Below are positions 26,665 through 36,346 of a DNA stretch of 64,000 nucleotides, one piece after another. This DNA comes from Halogeometricum rufum. GTDB lineage: Archaea; Halobacteriota; Halobacteria; Halobacteriales; Haloferacaceae. Location: NCBI RefSeq assembly GCF_900112175.1, contig NZ_FOYT01000004.1, positions 62,001-126,000 on the forward strand. The letters run 5' to 3'. A program made the position numbers and the translations under genes. Numbering within the stretch: the first letter of the stretch is position 1; every line of letters starts with the position of its first letter. The notes beneath the pieces are model-generated. The model was given only the letters and a program-made list of their open reading frames with translations. It ran no database searches and was not told the origin of the DNA.

Positions 26665-29040
26665 TCAGGAGAGTTCGAAGTCGCTGCCGAGTCTGGACTG
26701 CCAGCCGAGTTCGGCGTCCGATTCGGCGGTCCCGACGACGGAGTCCCAGCCGAGGTTCGACTCCGCGACGGTGAACGAGGGGTCGGGGAGACGACTGTTG
26801 ACGCCGAGGAGGACGTGCCCGCCCAGCCGACTCCACGGTCTGAGGTGGACGGTTCGACCGACCGCGTGTGCCGGCTGTTGGGCCTCCACGAGCCGTCGAA
26901 TCGCCGCTCGGGCGTCCGCATCGACGGTCGGCCCCACGAGGACGACGAACTCCTGCGGACAACAGAGCACCGCGTCGAACGGCGACTCGGCGTCGTCGCC
27001 GGACGCGCGCTCTGCTCGCAGCGCCTCACACGACCCTTCGGCGGCGTCGCAGTCCGAATCGGCGTCGGCCACGTCGGCCACGTCCCAGTACTCGAGGAGC
27101 CACACGAAGTGGCCGTGCCCCGCCTCGTCGCCCTCGCCTCCGTTCACCCGTGGTTCGGCCGGACGCGCTACGCCCGCCTCCTCACCCGCTCCGGTCGGCG
27201 GCTCCGCGCCCGATTCGATGGGGATCCCCCCGAGGAAGATGTCGAGGAGTCTCCGGAGTCCTCGCCGCGTCCCGCGCTCTCTGAACAGGTTCGGCGCTTG
27301 TGCGACGAGTTCTCGTCTCGACCAGTCCGACCACGCGTCGTCCTCGGCGACGCTGAGCCAACTGCCCAACCACGACAGGTGACTCGACGGCACCGACTCG
27401 GGGTCGAAGTACTCGGTCAACGTCGCGACGTGGTGGTCGATGTCGGCGTACGTATCCTCGAACACCGTCAGGTAGCGAGCCAAGAAGTCGGCGCTCTCTT
27501 CGTCCGTCTCGTATATCGCGGGCAGGTAGTCCAGGTACGAATCGTGCGTGACCGACAGCTTCAGGCGGTCGACTCGGGGCGTGTGGAAGCGGTCGCCGTG
27601 GAGTTCGAGGCGAACCCACAGATATCGGCGGCCGTTCGGCTCGACGAGTACGTGGTTCGGATACCCGCTGTCGGCCGTCGCCCACACCGGGCCCGGTTCG
27701 TCGTCCGCGTCGTCCGACGGTTCGCAGATGGACACGGGGCCGTCAGCGTCCCCCATCCCGTCGGCGTCCTCGCTCCCTCCGCCTCCGTCTTCGGATGGTC
27801 CGTCGACGCCACCTTCCGCGACTCCGTCGCCCCCACCTTCGGGGTCGCTCGGGACTGCGTCGGCGTTCGTCGCGGCGTAGCGGAGGACGACCCGCGTTCC
27901 GGGCGGCTGCGTCCCGAGTTCCAGAGCGAGCCTGTACCAGTCTGCATCGAGTGCGCCGAAGTCGTAGCGGGTCGTGAGGCGGCCGACGTACGCTCCGCCG
28001 ACTATCTCGACGGTCTCCGCCGGGTCGAGGACCCAGACGGCCCCCTCGGCCCCGTCGATGGCGTACAACTGCGGGTCGACCGCCCCCCACGGACCGCGAC
28101 GGAGTCGGACGCAACTGTGCTGGTAACTCGTGAGGGGGTCGGCCGCGTTCGTCTCCGGGTCGTACCGATACAGCGTCTTCTCGGACGGCGCGTCCGGTCC
28201 GACGCCGAGGACGAACGCTCCGTCGCCGAGCCACTCGATGCTGGTCGCACTCGCGACCGGCAGTTCGACGGGGTCGCCGTCGGGTTCGCTCCCGTCGGGG
28301 TACCACCCGAACAGTGCGGCCTCGCTGTCTCCCCCCACGAGGACGGCGATGGCACCATCGGCGGTGACGGCGAGGTCCACGGGCGCTCGGAGTTCCCGCA
28401 CGAGGTGATTCACCTCGGCCCGTTCGCTCACCCGAGCGACGAAGCCGCGGTCGGTGTCGCTCCCGCGGTCGAGCACGTACACCGTTTCGTCCGGCCCGTT
28501 GACGACACGAGTCGGCTCGACGAACCCCTCGGCCGTCCCTGGCGCGTCGTCGTCCGCGGCCCACTCGTCTCCGGAGAGCACCCACCGCGTCTGCAGCGAG
28601 TGGACGGAGAGCGAGTGAACGTACCCGACCGTCCGCAGTCGCTCGACGCCATCGTCGGTCGATTCGTCGTCCGTCGCCGCTACCCTGCGGGTACCCACCA
28701 CGTACAGGCTGTCACCGGCGACGCAGAGTCCGGTCGGCGACTTCCCGTCGGACCGCAGGTCTTCACAGCGCACGGGGCGGAACGAGTCGCTCCCGCAGAC
28801 CGCCCGGAACAACCGTCCGTCTGCGGTGAGCACGTACTCGTCGCCGGTGGCGGTCACGTCGATGTCGATGGGACGCGCGGACGCGAACGCCTCGGTCCAT
28901 CTTCGAACCGGTGCGACGAAGGTCGGTGCCGCCGCACGCGCGAGTTCGACCCCCTCGTCGGTCAGGACGACGTTCTCGCGCGTCCACGCCTCCCACTCGC
29001 CCGGCGTCGCCGTGTCGACGACCGTGAAGTCTCTCGTCAT
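26665..29040 (-). CDS. Phage tail protein I-like baseplate protein with beta-propeller-like N-terminus
   Basis: A 791-residue fusion. The first 400 or so residues are beta-rich with repeated short blades (YVLTADGRLFRAV, YVLDRGSDTDRGFVARV, VWVLDPAETVEIVGG), resembling an NHL/SMP-30-type propeller. A Gly/Asp-rich linker (about 400-430) leads to a beta domain and then a P2 gpI-like segment (about 505-610; YLPAIYETDEESADFLARYL, LRRLLDIFLGG) that joins baseplate wedge to fibre. The far C-terminus is a conserved wedge tail. The gene start overlaps the preceding baseplate gene (ATGA at 29037-29040). It is probably the outermost baseplate piece, with the propeller exposed for host or fibre contact. 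Confidence 0.82.
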   Translation of the reverse strand: MTRDFTVVDTATPGEWEAWTRENVVLTDEGVELARAAAPTFVAPVRRWTEAFASARPIDIDVTATGDEYVLTADGRLFRAVCGSDSFRPVRCEDLRSDGKSPTGLCVAGDSLYVVGTRRVAATDDESTDDGVERLRTVGYVHSLSVHSLQTRWVLSGDEWAADDDAPGTAEGFVEPTRVVNGPDETVYVLDRGSDTDRGFVARVSERAEVNHLVRELRAPVDLAVTADGAIAVLVGGDSEAALFGWYPDGSEPDGDPVELPVASATSIEWLGDGAFVLGVGPDAPSEKTLYRYDPETNAADPLTSYQHSCVRLRRGPWGAVDPQLYAIDGAEGAVWVLDPAETVEIVGGAYVGRLTTRYDFGALDADWYRLALELGTQPPGTRVVLRYAATNADAVPSDPEGGGDGVAEGGVDGPSEDGGGGSEDADGMGDADGPVSICEPSDDADDEPGPVWATADSGYPNHVLVEPNGRRYLWVRLELHGDRFHTPRVDRLKLSVTHDSYLDYLPAIYETDEESADFLARYLTVFEDTYADIDHHVATLTEYFDPESVPSSHLSWLGSWLSVAEDDAWSDWSRRELVAQAPNLFRERGTRRGLRRLLDIFLGGIPIESGAEPPTGAGEEAGVARPAEPRVNGGEGDEAGHGHFVWLLEYWDVADVADADSDCDAAEGSCEALRAERASGDDAESPFDAVLCCPQEFVVLVGPTVDADARAAIRRLVEAQQPAHAVGRTVHLRPWSRLGGHVLLGVNSRLPDPSFTVAESNLGWDSVVGTAESDAELGWQSRLGSDFELS

Positions 29041-31355
29041 GGGCGGTCACAGTCTCCTGCGGCCGGTCCGTTCGTCCCGACGCGGGCCGTCACGGTGTGG
29101 TCTGTCGGCGTGAGGAGGGCGTCCGCGTCGACGACGACCGCTCCGTTCGCGTCGAGGCGACCGTCCGTTCGCACGTCCAACCGGGTGACGCAATCGACGC
29201 CCGGCACGCTCTCTATCTCCTCGTACAACTCGGACCGGTAGAGGGGGCGGCCGAACGGCCACCCGTCACCCTCGAAGCCGCGAAGCGGGTCGAGGAACTC
29301 GTCGAGTGCGGCGTCGATAGCGTCTCTCCGGTCGGTGACGGCGTACTCAGATTCGAGTCTGACCTCCACGTCGACGCCCACCTCCACGTACGTCGGCGGT
29401 TCGACGCGCACCCGGTCGGTGAGGAGTCGGTGTCGGTCGAGGTGCGCGTCCACCGCGTTCAGGAAGCCCGTGCTCGGTTCCGGCCGCGAGGACCGCGAGT
29501 ACGGGACGACGACGACGTTGACCGACCGGTGCGGTTCGCACTCTCTCGGCGACTCGTCGGACGGTTCGGCCTCCCCGTCGGCGTTCGCGTCTCCCGCCGC
29601 CGATGCGCTCGACGTCGGTTCGGACGACTCGGTGGGCAGTTCCGACGCCTGTCGAGATGCCGCCGCAGAGCGCTGTTTCGTTTTCGGCCTCTGCCGCATC
29701 CGCTCGTCGTCGATCTGTCTCACGGGCCGCCCGTCCTCGGTCGACACCACTCGGTCCTCGTCGGGGCGTCGGTCGGAGCCACCGTCTCCGCGGCGCACAT
29801 CTGCGGCGTCCTTCGACCAGACGCTTGGGGGTCGTTCGACCGGGTCGTCTTGCACGACCCACACCGCGGCGCGACCGAACCGAAGTCCCGGCGTGTGGGT
29901 GGCGAGATACTCGTAGTCCGGGGCGGTGACGGCGCGGTACGGGACCCGCCTGTCGGCGACGAGTCGGTCGAACGCGTCCCCGATTGGTTCGGCGGGCGCA
30001 CCGCCGGTGACGTCGGCTACCTGCTCGACCGTGAGACTCGCCGGGTCAGCGGTCGTGAACTTCCCCTTGGGGTCTCTGAAGCGCACGTCCGCCCCCGCGA
30101 ACGACCACTCCGCTTCGGCGGAGACGCTCCCCGCGTCCCCCGTGCCGACGTATCGCGTCGCCGTAATCGGGGCGTCCAGCGGCGGAATCATCCCTCGAGC
30201 ACCGTCGCCGAAGCGGATTCCTCGATACGACGGCTCCACGACGAAACACCGACTGTACGGGCCGGCCGCATCGAAGTCGTCCCGTCGCCGCCATCGCTCG
30301 TCGCCGACCCACACGGCCACGTCCGTGTCGAGTAACGGACCGTGCTCGAACTCGAAACGCTGGTCCGGAAGCCCCGTCGAGGCGGTGTTCCCCTCCCCGT
30401 CACGGAGCGGTTCGCCGCCCTCCGAACGGACGGTCCACCGTCGTTCGACGGGGAGCACGTTCACCGCCACGCTGTCGATCCTCGGCGCGATTTCGTGGCC
30501 GGGAGTGGTCACTCGGCACCGAATCCACCGATACGACGTCGCGTGGTCGAACACCGTCCCGCCGTCCGCGTTCCACGAATCGGGCTTCTTCAGTACGACG
30601 CGACCGCTCTCGTAGAACTGGTTCGTTCCGTCCGCCTCTACCGGCAGCGACTCCCACGCACCCTCGTCGTACCACTCGTACGTCGGGCAGTGCTCCCACT
30701 CGACCGCCACCGTCGGTTCGAACGTCGCGTCCTCGGTCCACGCGTCCACGCCTGCACCGTGCCTCGCGGGGGCCGGCAGGTCGTCTTCGGCCAGTTTCAC
30801 GGAGAGGGAGAGTTCGCCCTCGCCGCCGAACGGGTTCCCCGCGAAGCCGAGGTAGAGCACCCCCTCAGCGCCGTCGCCGAACGCGGTGAACTGCATCCCC
30901 GCCGTCCGGTTGGCCGTCGTCTGGTCGCGGCGGCCGCGCGCCCCGTCGACGACCACGCGTTCGAGCGTCGCTCTCGTCACCGCCGTCGCGACAGTCGTCT
31001 CGAACCCCACCGTCCGGTCGTCTCCCGTCGTGGCCAGCAGTTTGGCTCCCTCGTTCACGGCCGCGCTTCCCGCGTGGTCCGGAAGCGTGACGCGGACCGC
31101 CGTCGTCGCCGGGCGCGGCGGCCGTGGCCGTTCACCCAACAGGGCGAGATACTTCAGCCGGTGCGCGTCGGTGATGCGGTCCAGTTGGTAGGTGTACGTC
31201 TCGGCCAGCCACGCCAGCAGTTCGAGGACGGTTATCCCGGGGTCCGACGCGTTGTGGTCGGTCCACGTCTCCGAGTAGACCGGAATTCGGTTCCGAGCGT
31301 CTCTGAGTATCGTTTCGTACGGTCTGTCGTCTAAGCTGGGGATGTCGAGACTCAC
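29037..31355 (-). CDS. Baseplate J-like wedge protein (Afp12/putative baseplate assembly type)
   Basis: A 772-residue baseplate protein. It opens with IPSLDDRPYETILRDARNRIP and SDPGITVLELLAWLAETYTYQLDRI, the standard start of the putative-baseplate-assembly family. Beta-rich middle domains follow, and near 470-500 the segment RRVPYRAVTAPDYEYLATHTPG matches the gpJ core. A low-complexity acidic/Ser-rich insertion (about 515-620) precedes a C-terminal gpJ-like domain (VDVEVRLESEYAVTDRR to LYEEIESVPGVDCVTRLDV). It uses a GTG start overlapping the upstream stop (GTGA). It should form part of the sixfold baseplate wedge together with the 1212-residue protein upstream. Confidence 0.88.
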   Translation of the reverse strand: MSLDIPSLDDRPYETILRDARNRIPVYSETWTDHNASDPGITVLELLAWLAETYTYQLDRITDAHRLKYLALLGERPRPPRPATTAVRVTLPDHAGSAAVNEGAKLLATTGDDRTVGFETTVATAVTRATLERVVVDGARGRRDQTTANRTAGMQFTAFGDGAEGVLYLGFAGNPFGGEGELSLSVKLAEDDLPAPARHGAGVDAWTEDATFEPTVAVEWEHCPTYEWYDEGAWESLPVEADGTNQFYESGRVVLKKPDSWNADGGTVFDHATSYRWIRCRVTTPGHEIAPRIDSVAVNVLPVERRWTVRSEGGEPLRDGEGNTASTGLPDQRFEFEHGPLLDTDVAVWVGDERWRRRDDFDAAGPYSRCFVVEPSYRGIRFGDGARGMIPPLDAPITATRYVGTGDAGSVSAEAEWSFAGADVRFRDPKGKFTTADPASLTVEQVADVTGGAPAEPIGDAFDRLVADRRVPYRAVTAPDYEYLATHTPGLRFGRAAVWVVQDDPVERPPSVWSKDAADVRRGDGGSDRRPDEDRVVSTEDGRPVRQIDDERMRQRPKTKQRSAAASRQASELPTESSEPTSSASAAGDANADGEAEPSDESPRECEPHRSVNVVVVPYSRSSRPEPSTGFLNAVDAHLDRHRLLTDRVRVEPPTYVEVGVDVEVRLESEYAVTDRRDAIDAALDEFLDPLRGFEGDGWPFGRPLYRSELYEEIESVPGVDCVTRLDVRTDGRLDANGAVVVDADALLTPTDHTVTARVGTNGPAAGDCDRP

Positions 31356-34300
31356 GTTTGGTCCTCGCTCTCGTCGTTCGTCGTCAGTTCGCGGGTCGCC
31401 TGCACGGTGTGCGCGGTGCTACAGACTAACGTGTCCGGCGGGACGGTGGGGAGTCGCTCGTCGTCGGCGACGGTGTAGCCCCGTTCGCTCCCGTGGTACG
31501 TGACCGTCAGCGAGACGACGTGGTCCACGCCGCCGACCCGTTCGAGGGCGGCGTACACGTCCGAGAGGCAGGGGAGTTCTCCGAACGCCCACCCCTCGCC
31601 CTCGGGACCTCCGGTCAGCGGGTGGAAGAAGGCCGTCAGTCGAGTCGTAACTGCTGTCTCCACCGCGGCGATGCTGCTAGCGACGGTCTCGTCTACGGCG
31701 ACCGTGACGTCGACGCCGGCTTCCACGTAGTTTGGTCCGCGGACGGTGATTCGATTCGCGTCCGGGTCGCCCGCCGCCGTCGTCGTCGGTACGGGGGCGT
31801 GGCGACGCAGGGCGTCGGCGACGACGGATGTCACCTCGGCGTTGGGAGTGGGGCGGCGTTCGGTCGACCGCGGCACGAGCAGTACGGTCACCCACCCGGC
31901 GCGAGGCGAGTTCGAACGGTCCATCCCGGGGACACACCGGACGCGCGCCAGTTCTCTGGACGCCGACGCGGCGATGCGCTCGAAGTCGTCGGCCGTGACC
32001 GCACGGTTCCGGTCCTCCAGCGTCCGGGCGGCACGGTTCGCCGCCTCCGGGGTCGTCTCTGCCTCGGCCCCTCCGCCACCGGTGTCCGGGTTCCACACGC
32101 CCTCCACGTACGGAATCGCCGTCACCAACGCTTCGACCGCTTCGGCGGGGACGTTCCCCGCGGCACCGCCGCCCGTTCGGTAGTCGGTGCTGACGTTCTC
32201 TTCGCCCGGTGGTGGCGTCGCGCCGTTCGTCCCGTCTCCGAACGTGAGGCGGCCGTCGATTCGATCCAAGACGTAGTGTCGATCCTCGTCTGTGGATTCG
32301 GTGAAGTCGTCCACGCGCGTCCACCGAACCCAGAAGGCCGTCGGCGCACCCTCGTCGTCGGTCTGTTCGGCCGTTTCGACCCCGGACTCTGCTACCGCCG
32401 TTCGTTCGGCCTCCGAGAGCGTCGCCAGTTCGTCGACCCACACGGACTCGTCGACCACCGGACGGTTCGCGAACGCGAACGCCTGGTTCGGCGTCCCGTC
32501 ACTGGAACCGAGAACCTCGCCGGTGACGGTCACCACGTTGTACGCCCACCCCGCGTTGGGGTAGATGCCGCGGAGCGAGGGCGGGTCTCTCGTCGCCTCC
32601 GTCGCCGTCTCCAACAGTCGTGGTGAGAGGGACTCGCACGGCGTCGGAGTCGGTTCCGGCGTCGGTTTCGGCGTCTCGAAGGCCCCGTCGACAGCAGATT
32701 CCTCTTGGAGACTCCGTTCCGCGGTCGTGTCCACCGTGTCTATCGCCCTCTCTTCGTACCGAACGCTGACCGGGACGGACTCCCAGTCGGGCGTGTACAA
32801 CTCGACGGCACCCGTGGGTCGCGAGATGGAAACGGCTATCGATTCGTTCGGACCCAGTGACGCAGCCAGGTCGGACGACGGCGAGTCGGGGCCGACGGAC
32901 AGCGAGAACCGTTCGAGGTTGAACCTCTTTGCTCCCCTGTTCTCCAGGACGACGACGTTCTCCGTCCGGTCGACGAGCATCTGTATCGCCGATTCCTCGT
33001 CCGGTGGGTCGTCTCCCGGAACGGCGGCGTTCTCGGTGACGGTCACGTCGAACGGGTCGCCGACCAACCGGGCGCGAATCCAGTGGCGGACCCGGCCGAA
33101 CCGCTCGAACGCCTCCGTCGCCTCCGGGAACGCGAGCGAGACGATACCGCGTTGCAGGAGTCCTTCCGTTCCGTCCTCGGCGTCGAGTTGCGTCCACGTC
33201 CCGCTTGCGGGGTCCTCGCAGAACTCCCACCGCGCCCGCGGGTAGAACGGTACCGGATACGGCTTGTCGGCGGCCGAGTACAGCAGTTGTATCGGTCCGT
33301 CGTCCAGCGGTCCGTCGAAGCCGAGATAGAGTACCTCCGTCGGTTCCGCCGTCCGCGCCTCGGGGAGTCGCCTGAACGGGCGAATCGCCGTCGCCTGCGT
33401 CTCCGCGGAGAGTCCCTTCGCCTCGTCCGCGCCGTAGCCGCGGTTGTTGAAGGCCACCACGTGGTCGGGTTCTTTCGCCTTCGAACTCACCGCCTCCTCG
33501 GCGGCGGTAGGTTCTGGATAGCTGATAGCGAGTCCCGTGAACTCCGGGACCGCATCGTGGATCATCTCCCACTCCTCCGGGTCGACCGGGTTGCCCTGAT
33601 CGTCTTTCTTCTGTCGGAACCGGATGGGGTTGTCCTCGAGGAGGCGAACGCGAATCCAGTGGTGTTCGTGCCCCGAGACGGACGTCGCCGCCGCGTCCTC
33701 GGGGACGACGAACCGAACCGCCCCCTCGCCAACCTCCTCTTTCCGTTCGCTCAGTTCCAACCGCGCCCACCCCGACCCGTTCCAGTACTCCCACGAGTAG
33801 TCGGGCGGCGCGAGGTCCGCGAGCGACGGCCTGTCCGTCGTCTCGAACCCGAGTTCGACGGGCGTCTCCGTCTTCGAGAACGCCTCGTCGGACGCGATGT
33901 AGAACGTGTCCAACGGAAGCGGCATCTCTCCGAACGGACGTATCGGTCCCGTCGTCGAGAGCGGTACGTCGTTGGCTAGCAGCATCTGCGGTTTCACACC
34001 GGTGTCCGATTCGACGAGCGACAGGGTCAGCTTCGACACCGACGCCTCGAACAGTGCGTCGCCGAGGGTCGGTGGCCCCACGAACCGAATCCACATCGTC
34101 TCCACGTCCGTCACCGGCGGCGATTCCGCCGCTTCCGCCTCGGCCGCCGCGGCTTCGGCCTCCGCGCCGACGAGTCGCAACTCGTCCGTCGGAAGCGTCG
34201 TCGCCGCGAACGCCTCCGCCTCCGCCTCGCTCAGCTTGAACCGAATCCGGACGCCGTCCTCGGCACCATCGCTCAGGTCGGCCGTCTCCACCGTCCCGTC

Positions 34301-34990
34301 CACGGTTTCCCCGAGCGAGTGCCACCCCTCGACTTCCTCGCCGCCGACCTCCTTCACGCCGAAGAACTGACAGCCGAGCGATTCGAACGCGCCCGTCCCG
34401 ACACCCTCGACGGTCACCTCGAACTCCGTGTCGGTCGATAGTTCGAAGAAGTTCGCGTGGCCGACGTACAGCAGATGCTCCTGCCGGTTTGCTCCGGTGA
34501 ACAGCTTCGTCTCCGCCTCGTCCGCGAGTGCGTCGTGATGCACGAATATCGCGTCGTCGGCCGGACTGACGCTGACCACGGAGTCGAGTCGCGCTGGGGT
34601 CGCCTCGAACCCCGCTCCGTCGGGTATCTCGAACGTTATCTCGGACCCCTCGCCGGGTGGCGGTGCGAGCGCTTGCGTCCCGGGCGTTATCCCGACGTTC
34701 GCGTCGAGTCCGGGAGCGACGTCGAAGACGAGGGGGAGTTTCGCCGGTTGGGGCGGGTCGCGGTCGAACGCCAACGCGTCGAAGAACGCGAAGCGGTGCT
34801 TCTCGGGCGCGCGGTCCACGCGTTCGAGGACGTCCTCGGTTATCTCCGCGAACAGGTCGAGGACCGCGGTTCCGACGTCTCCCTCGTCGGGGTCCCACGC
34901 GGGGGTGTAACTTCGTGCCCGTTCGGCGGCGGCGGCCCGCAGTGCCGCGCGTCGGCGTCCGTCTATCGTCGGCGTCTCACTATCTGTCAT
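31352..34990 (-). CDS. Large baseplate J-like wedge protein (Afp11 type)
   Basis: A 1212-residue baseplate wedge component. The N-terminus (SYTPAWDPDEGDVGTAVLDLFAEITEDVLERVDRAPEKH) is the usual opening of the long baseplate-assembly family; beta-sandwich insertions make up the middle. A gpJ-like core lies near residues 950-1020 (RLTFGDGTNGATPPPGEENV, then ANRAARTLEDRNRAVTADDFERIAA). The C-terminus ends with the repeated wedge fold (VEAGVDVTVAVDETVASSIAAVE). An acidic Thr/Pro-rich linker interrupts it near 790. It lies 17 bases after the gp25 gene and overlaps the next wedge gene. Length and position match Afp11/Pvc11. Confidence 0.88.
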   Translation of the reverse strand: MTDSETPTIDGRRRAALRAAAAERARSYTPAWDPDEGDVGTAVLDLFAEITEDVLERVDRAPEKHRFAFFDALAFDRDPPQPAKLPLVFDVAPGLDANVGITPGTQALAPPPGEGSEITFEIPDGAGFEATPARLDSVVSVSPADDAIFVHHDALADEAETKLFTGANRQEHLLYVGHANFFELSTDTEFEVTVEGVGTGAFESLGCQFFGVKEVGGEEVEGWHSLGETVDGTVETADLSDGAEDGVRIRFKLSEAEAEAFAATTLPTDELRLVGAEAEAAAAEAEAAESPPVTDVETMWIRFVGPPTLGDALFEASVSKLTLSLVESDTGVKPQMLLANDVPLSTTGPIRPFGEMPLPLDTFYIASDEAFSKTETPVELGFETTDRPSLADLAPPDYSWEYWNGSGWARLELSERKEEVGEGAVRFVVPEDAAATSVSGHEHHWIRVRLLEDNPIRFRQKKDDQGNPVDPEEWEMIHDAVPEFTGLAISYPEPTAAEEAVSSKAKEPDHVVAFNNRGYGADEAKGLSAETQATAIRPFRRLPEARTAEPTEVLYLGFDGPLDDGPIQLLYSAADKPYPVPFYPRARWEFCEDPASGTWTQLDAEDGTEGLLQRGIVSLAFPEATEAFERFGRVRHWIRARLVGDPFDVTVTENAAVPGDDPPDEESAIQMLVDRTENVVVLENRGAKRFNLERFSLSVGPDSPSSDLAASLGPNESIAVSISRPTGAVELYTPDWESVPVSVRYEERAIDTVDTTAERSLQEESAVDGAFETPKPTPEPTPTPCESLSPRLLETATEATRDPPSLRGIYPNAGWAYNVVTVTGEVLGSSDGTPNQAFAFANRPVVDESVWVDELATLSEAERTAVAESGVETAEQTDDEGAPTAFWVRWTRVDDFTESTDEDRHYVLDRIDGRLTFGDGTNGATPPPGEENVSTDYRTGGGAAGNVPAEAVEALVTAIPYVEGVWNPDTGGGGAEAETTPEAANRAARTLEDRNRAVTADDFERIAASASRELARVRCVPGMDRSNSPRAGWVTVLLVPRSTERRPTPNAEVTSVVADALRRHAPVPTTTAAGDPDANRITVRGPNYVEAGVDVTVAVDETVASSIAAVETAVTTRLTAFFHPLTGGPEGEGWAFGELPCLSDVYAALERVGGVDHVVSLTVTYHGSERGYTVADDERLPTVPPDTLVCSTAHTVQATRELTTNDESEDQT

Positions 34991-35007
34991 CTGTCACCCA
35001 TCGCAGT

Positions 35008-35397
35008 TCACTCGTTGATGTAGAACGGGTAGACGAGGTTCCCGGTGGCGTTCGTCTGCCGCACCCTGTACTCCACGCTCACCAGCAGTCGCCCCCGGTC
35101 GATGTCGTCGATGTCGACGGAGACGTCTCTGACCTCGATTCGCGGCTCCCACTTCCGCAGTGCCTCCTCCACGCTCGTCTGAATCATCGTCACCGTCGCC
35201 GTGTTGACGGCTGCGAACACGAAGTCGTGGATGCCGCACCCGAAGTCGGGTCGCATGACGCGCTCTCCCTTCGCCGTGCCGAGGATGATTCTGATCGCCT
35301 CGTCTATGTCGGTCTCACCGGTCGAGACGGCCACGTCCGCGGCGTCCGTGGTTTCGACGGGGAAGGTCCACCCAGTGCCGAGGAACTCGCGATTCAT
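35008..35397 (-). CDS. GPW/gp25 baseplate wedge protein (Afp9 type)
   Basis: A 129-residue gp25-family protein, which initiates sheath assembly at the baseplate. Diagnostic residues are DIDEAIRIILGTAKGERVMRPDFGCGIHDFVF, with the conserved Glu-Arg-x-x-x-Pro-x-Phe-Gly core (EWR-type motif). Length is normal. It lies seven bases downstream of the PAAR gene and just before the large wedge gene, the canonical order in contractile particles. Confidence in the family is high. Confidence 0.92.
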   Translation of the reverse strand: MNREFLGTGWTFPVETTDAADVAVSTGETDIDEAIRIILGTAKGERVMRPDFGCGIHDFVFAAVNTATVTMIQTSVEEALRKWEPRIEVRDVSVDIDDIDRGRLLVSVEYRVRQTNATGNLVYPFYINE

Positions 35398-35404
35398 CTG
35401 GTTC

Positions 35405-35698
35405 TCACCCTATCTGGACGGTCGGACAGCCCATCGCGATGGTGTTCGGGGGACCGGCCTCCGGAATCGTGTCGCCCTGCCGCGCCGCGGGCATGCTGTT
35501 TATGAGCACCGTCGTGCTCCCCATCGCCACGACGCCGCCGACGTGCGGCGTCGTGCTCGGCAGGACGAGCGGACACGTGTGCATGTCCGCCCCGGCCCGC
35601 CACGCGGGCATGCCGCCGATGAGGACGGTCGGACTCCCCGCGCCGAGGAGCGGTGTTCCGTGACTGGTCTGGTCGAGTACGCGTGCTGCTGGTGGCAT
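35405..35698 (-). CDS. PAAR-domain spike-tip protein (Afp10 type)
   Basis: A 97-residue PAAR protein that should sharpen the spike and seal the tube tip. Repeats typical of the fold are GSPTVLIGGMPAWRAGADMHTCPLV and GSTTVLINSMPAARQGDTIPE, with His/Cys residues (HTCP, GCP) available for the tip metal. It is a stand-alone PAAR without an effector extension. It sits between the spike gene and gp25, seven bases from each. Confidence 0.93.
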   Translation of the reverse strand: MPPAARVLDQTSHGTPLLGAGSPTVLIGGMPAWRAGADMHTCPLVLPSTTPHVGGVVAMGSTTVLINSMPAARQGDTIPEAGPPNTIAMGCPTVQIG

Positions 35699-35704
35699 GA
35701 TGGT

Positions 35705-36346
35705 TCAGTTTATCTTGACGAGTGAGCCTTTCAACGTCAGAATTCCGCCGGCTTCGACGGTGACGTTGCCCTGTCCCTTGATGTCGATAAGCTTCGACTC
35801 GACGCTCACCGTCGCCCCGCTAGAGACGTTGATGGCTCCGCTGGTCGAGTCGAGTTCGACGGTGTTCTGTCCGCTCTTGTCGGCGACGACGATTTTCTCG
35901 CTTCCGCTGGCGTCGTCGAGGAGTATCGAGTGACCGGCGTTCGTCGTAATCTCGACTTTGCCGGCCGTGCCGTTGTCGTTCAGCGTAATCTGGTGACCGC
36001 TCCGGGAGCGAATCATCCGCACGTCGTTGTTGCCGTCCGCGTTGTCCTCGGGCGGTCGCTCGGCGGAACTCCACAGCGCACCGATGACGTACGGGTAGTG
36101 GATGTTGCCCTGTTCGAAGGCGACGAGCACCTCGTCGTCCACCTCCGGGTGGAAGTACGTGCCGCGGTCCCCTCCGGCCATCGTCCGGGCGACGCGCGCC
36201 CAGTAGCTCTGTTCGTCCTCGTTGCGCCACGGGTACCGCACTTTCACCCGCGCCATCCCCTCGGGGTCCTCGTTGTCGGTGACGATAGCTGTCGCGACGC
36301 CGCGAATGGCGTCGTCGACGTCGTCGGTGAATTCGCTGTAGCTCAC
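35705..36346 (-). CDS. Baseplate assembly protein V / gp5-VgrG-like spike protein
   Basis: A 213-residue spike protein. The OB-fold domain (about residues 15-110; VTDNEDPEGMARVKVRYPWRNEDE, ARTMAGGDRGTYFHPEVDDEVLV, YPYVIGALWS) is followed by a beta-helix needle of short repeats (KVEITTNAGHSILLDD, NTVELDSTSGAINVSS, GNVTVEAGGILTLKGS). It uses a GTG start at 36346 that overlaps the gpD-like stop (GTGA), so hub and spike, fused in VgrG and Afp8, are here two coupled genes. The trimer would carry the PAAR tip encoded next. Confidence 0.9.
   Translation of the reverse strand: MSYSEFTDDVDDAIRGVATAIVTDNEDPEGMARVKVRYPWRNEDEQSYWARVARTMAGGDRGTYFHPEVDDEVLVAFEQGNIHYPYVIGALWSSAERPPEDNADGNNDVRMIRSRSGHQITLNDNGTAGKVEITTNAGHSILLDDASGSEKIVVADKSGQNTVELDSTSGAINVSSGATVSVESKLIDIKGQGNVTVEAGGILTLKGSLVKIN

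Noticed and set aside
26518-29241. A 907-codon open frame on the plus strand opposite the tail-protein-I gene
   Set aside because: It is the antisense shadow common in high-GC DNA; the minus-strand protein has recognisable domains and coupled neighbours, the plus one has none.
32499-34898. A 799-codon minus-strand frame inside the large wedge gene
   Set aside because: Alternative frame of the baseplate gene, dominated by Arg and Gly; not a protein.
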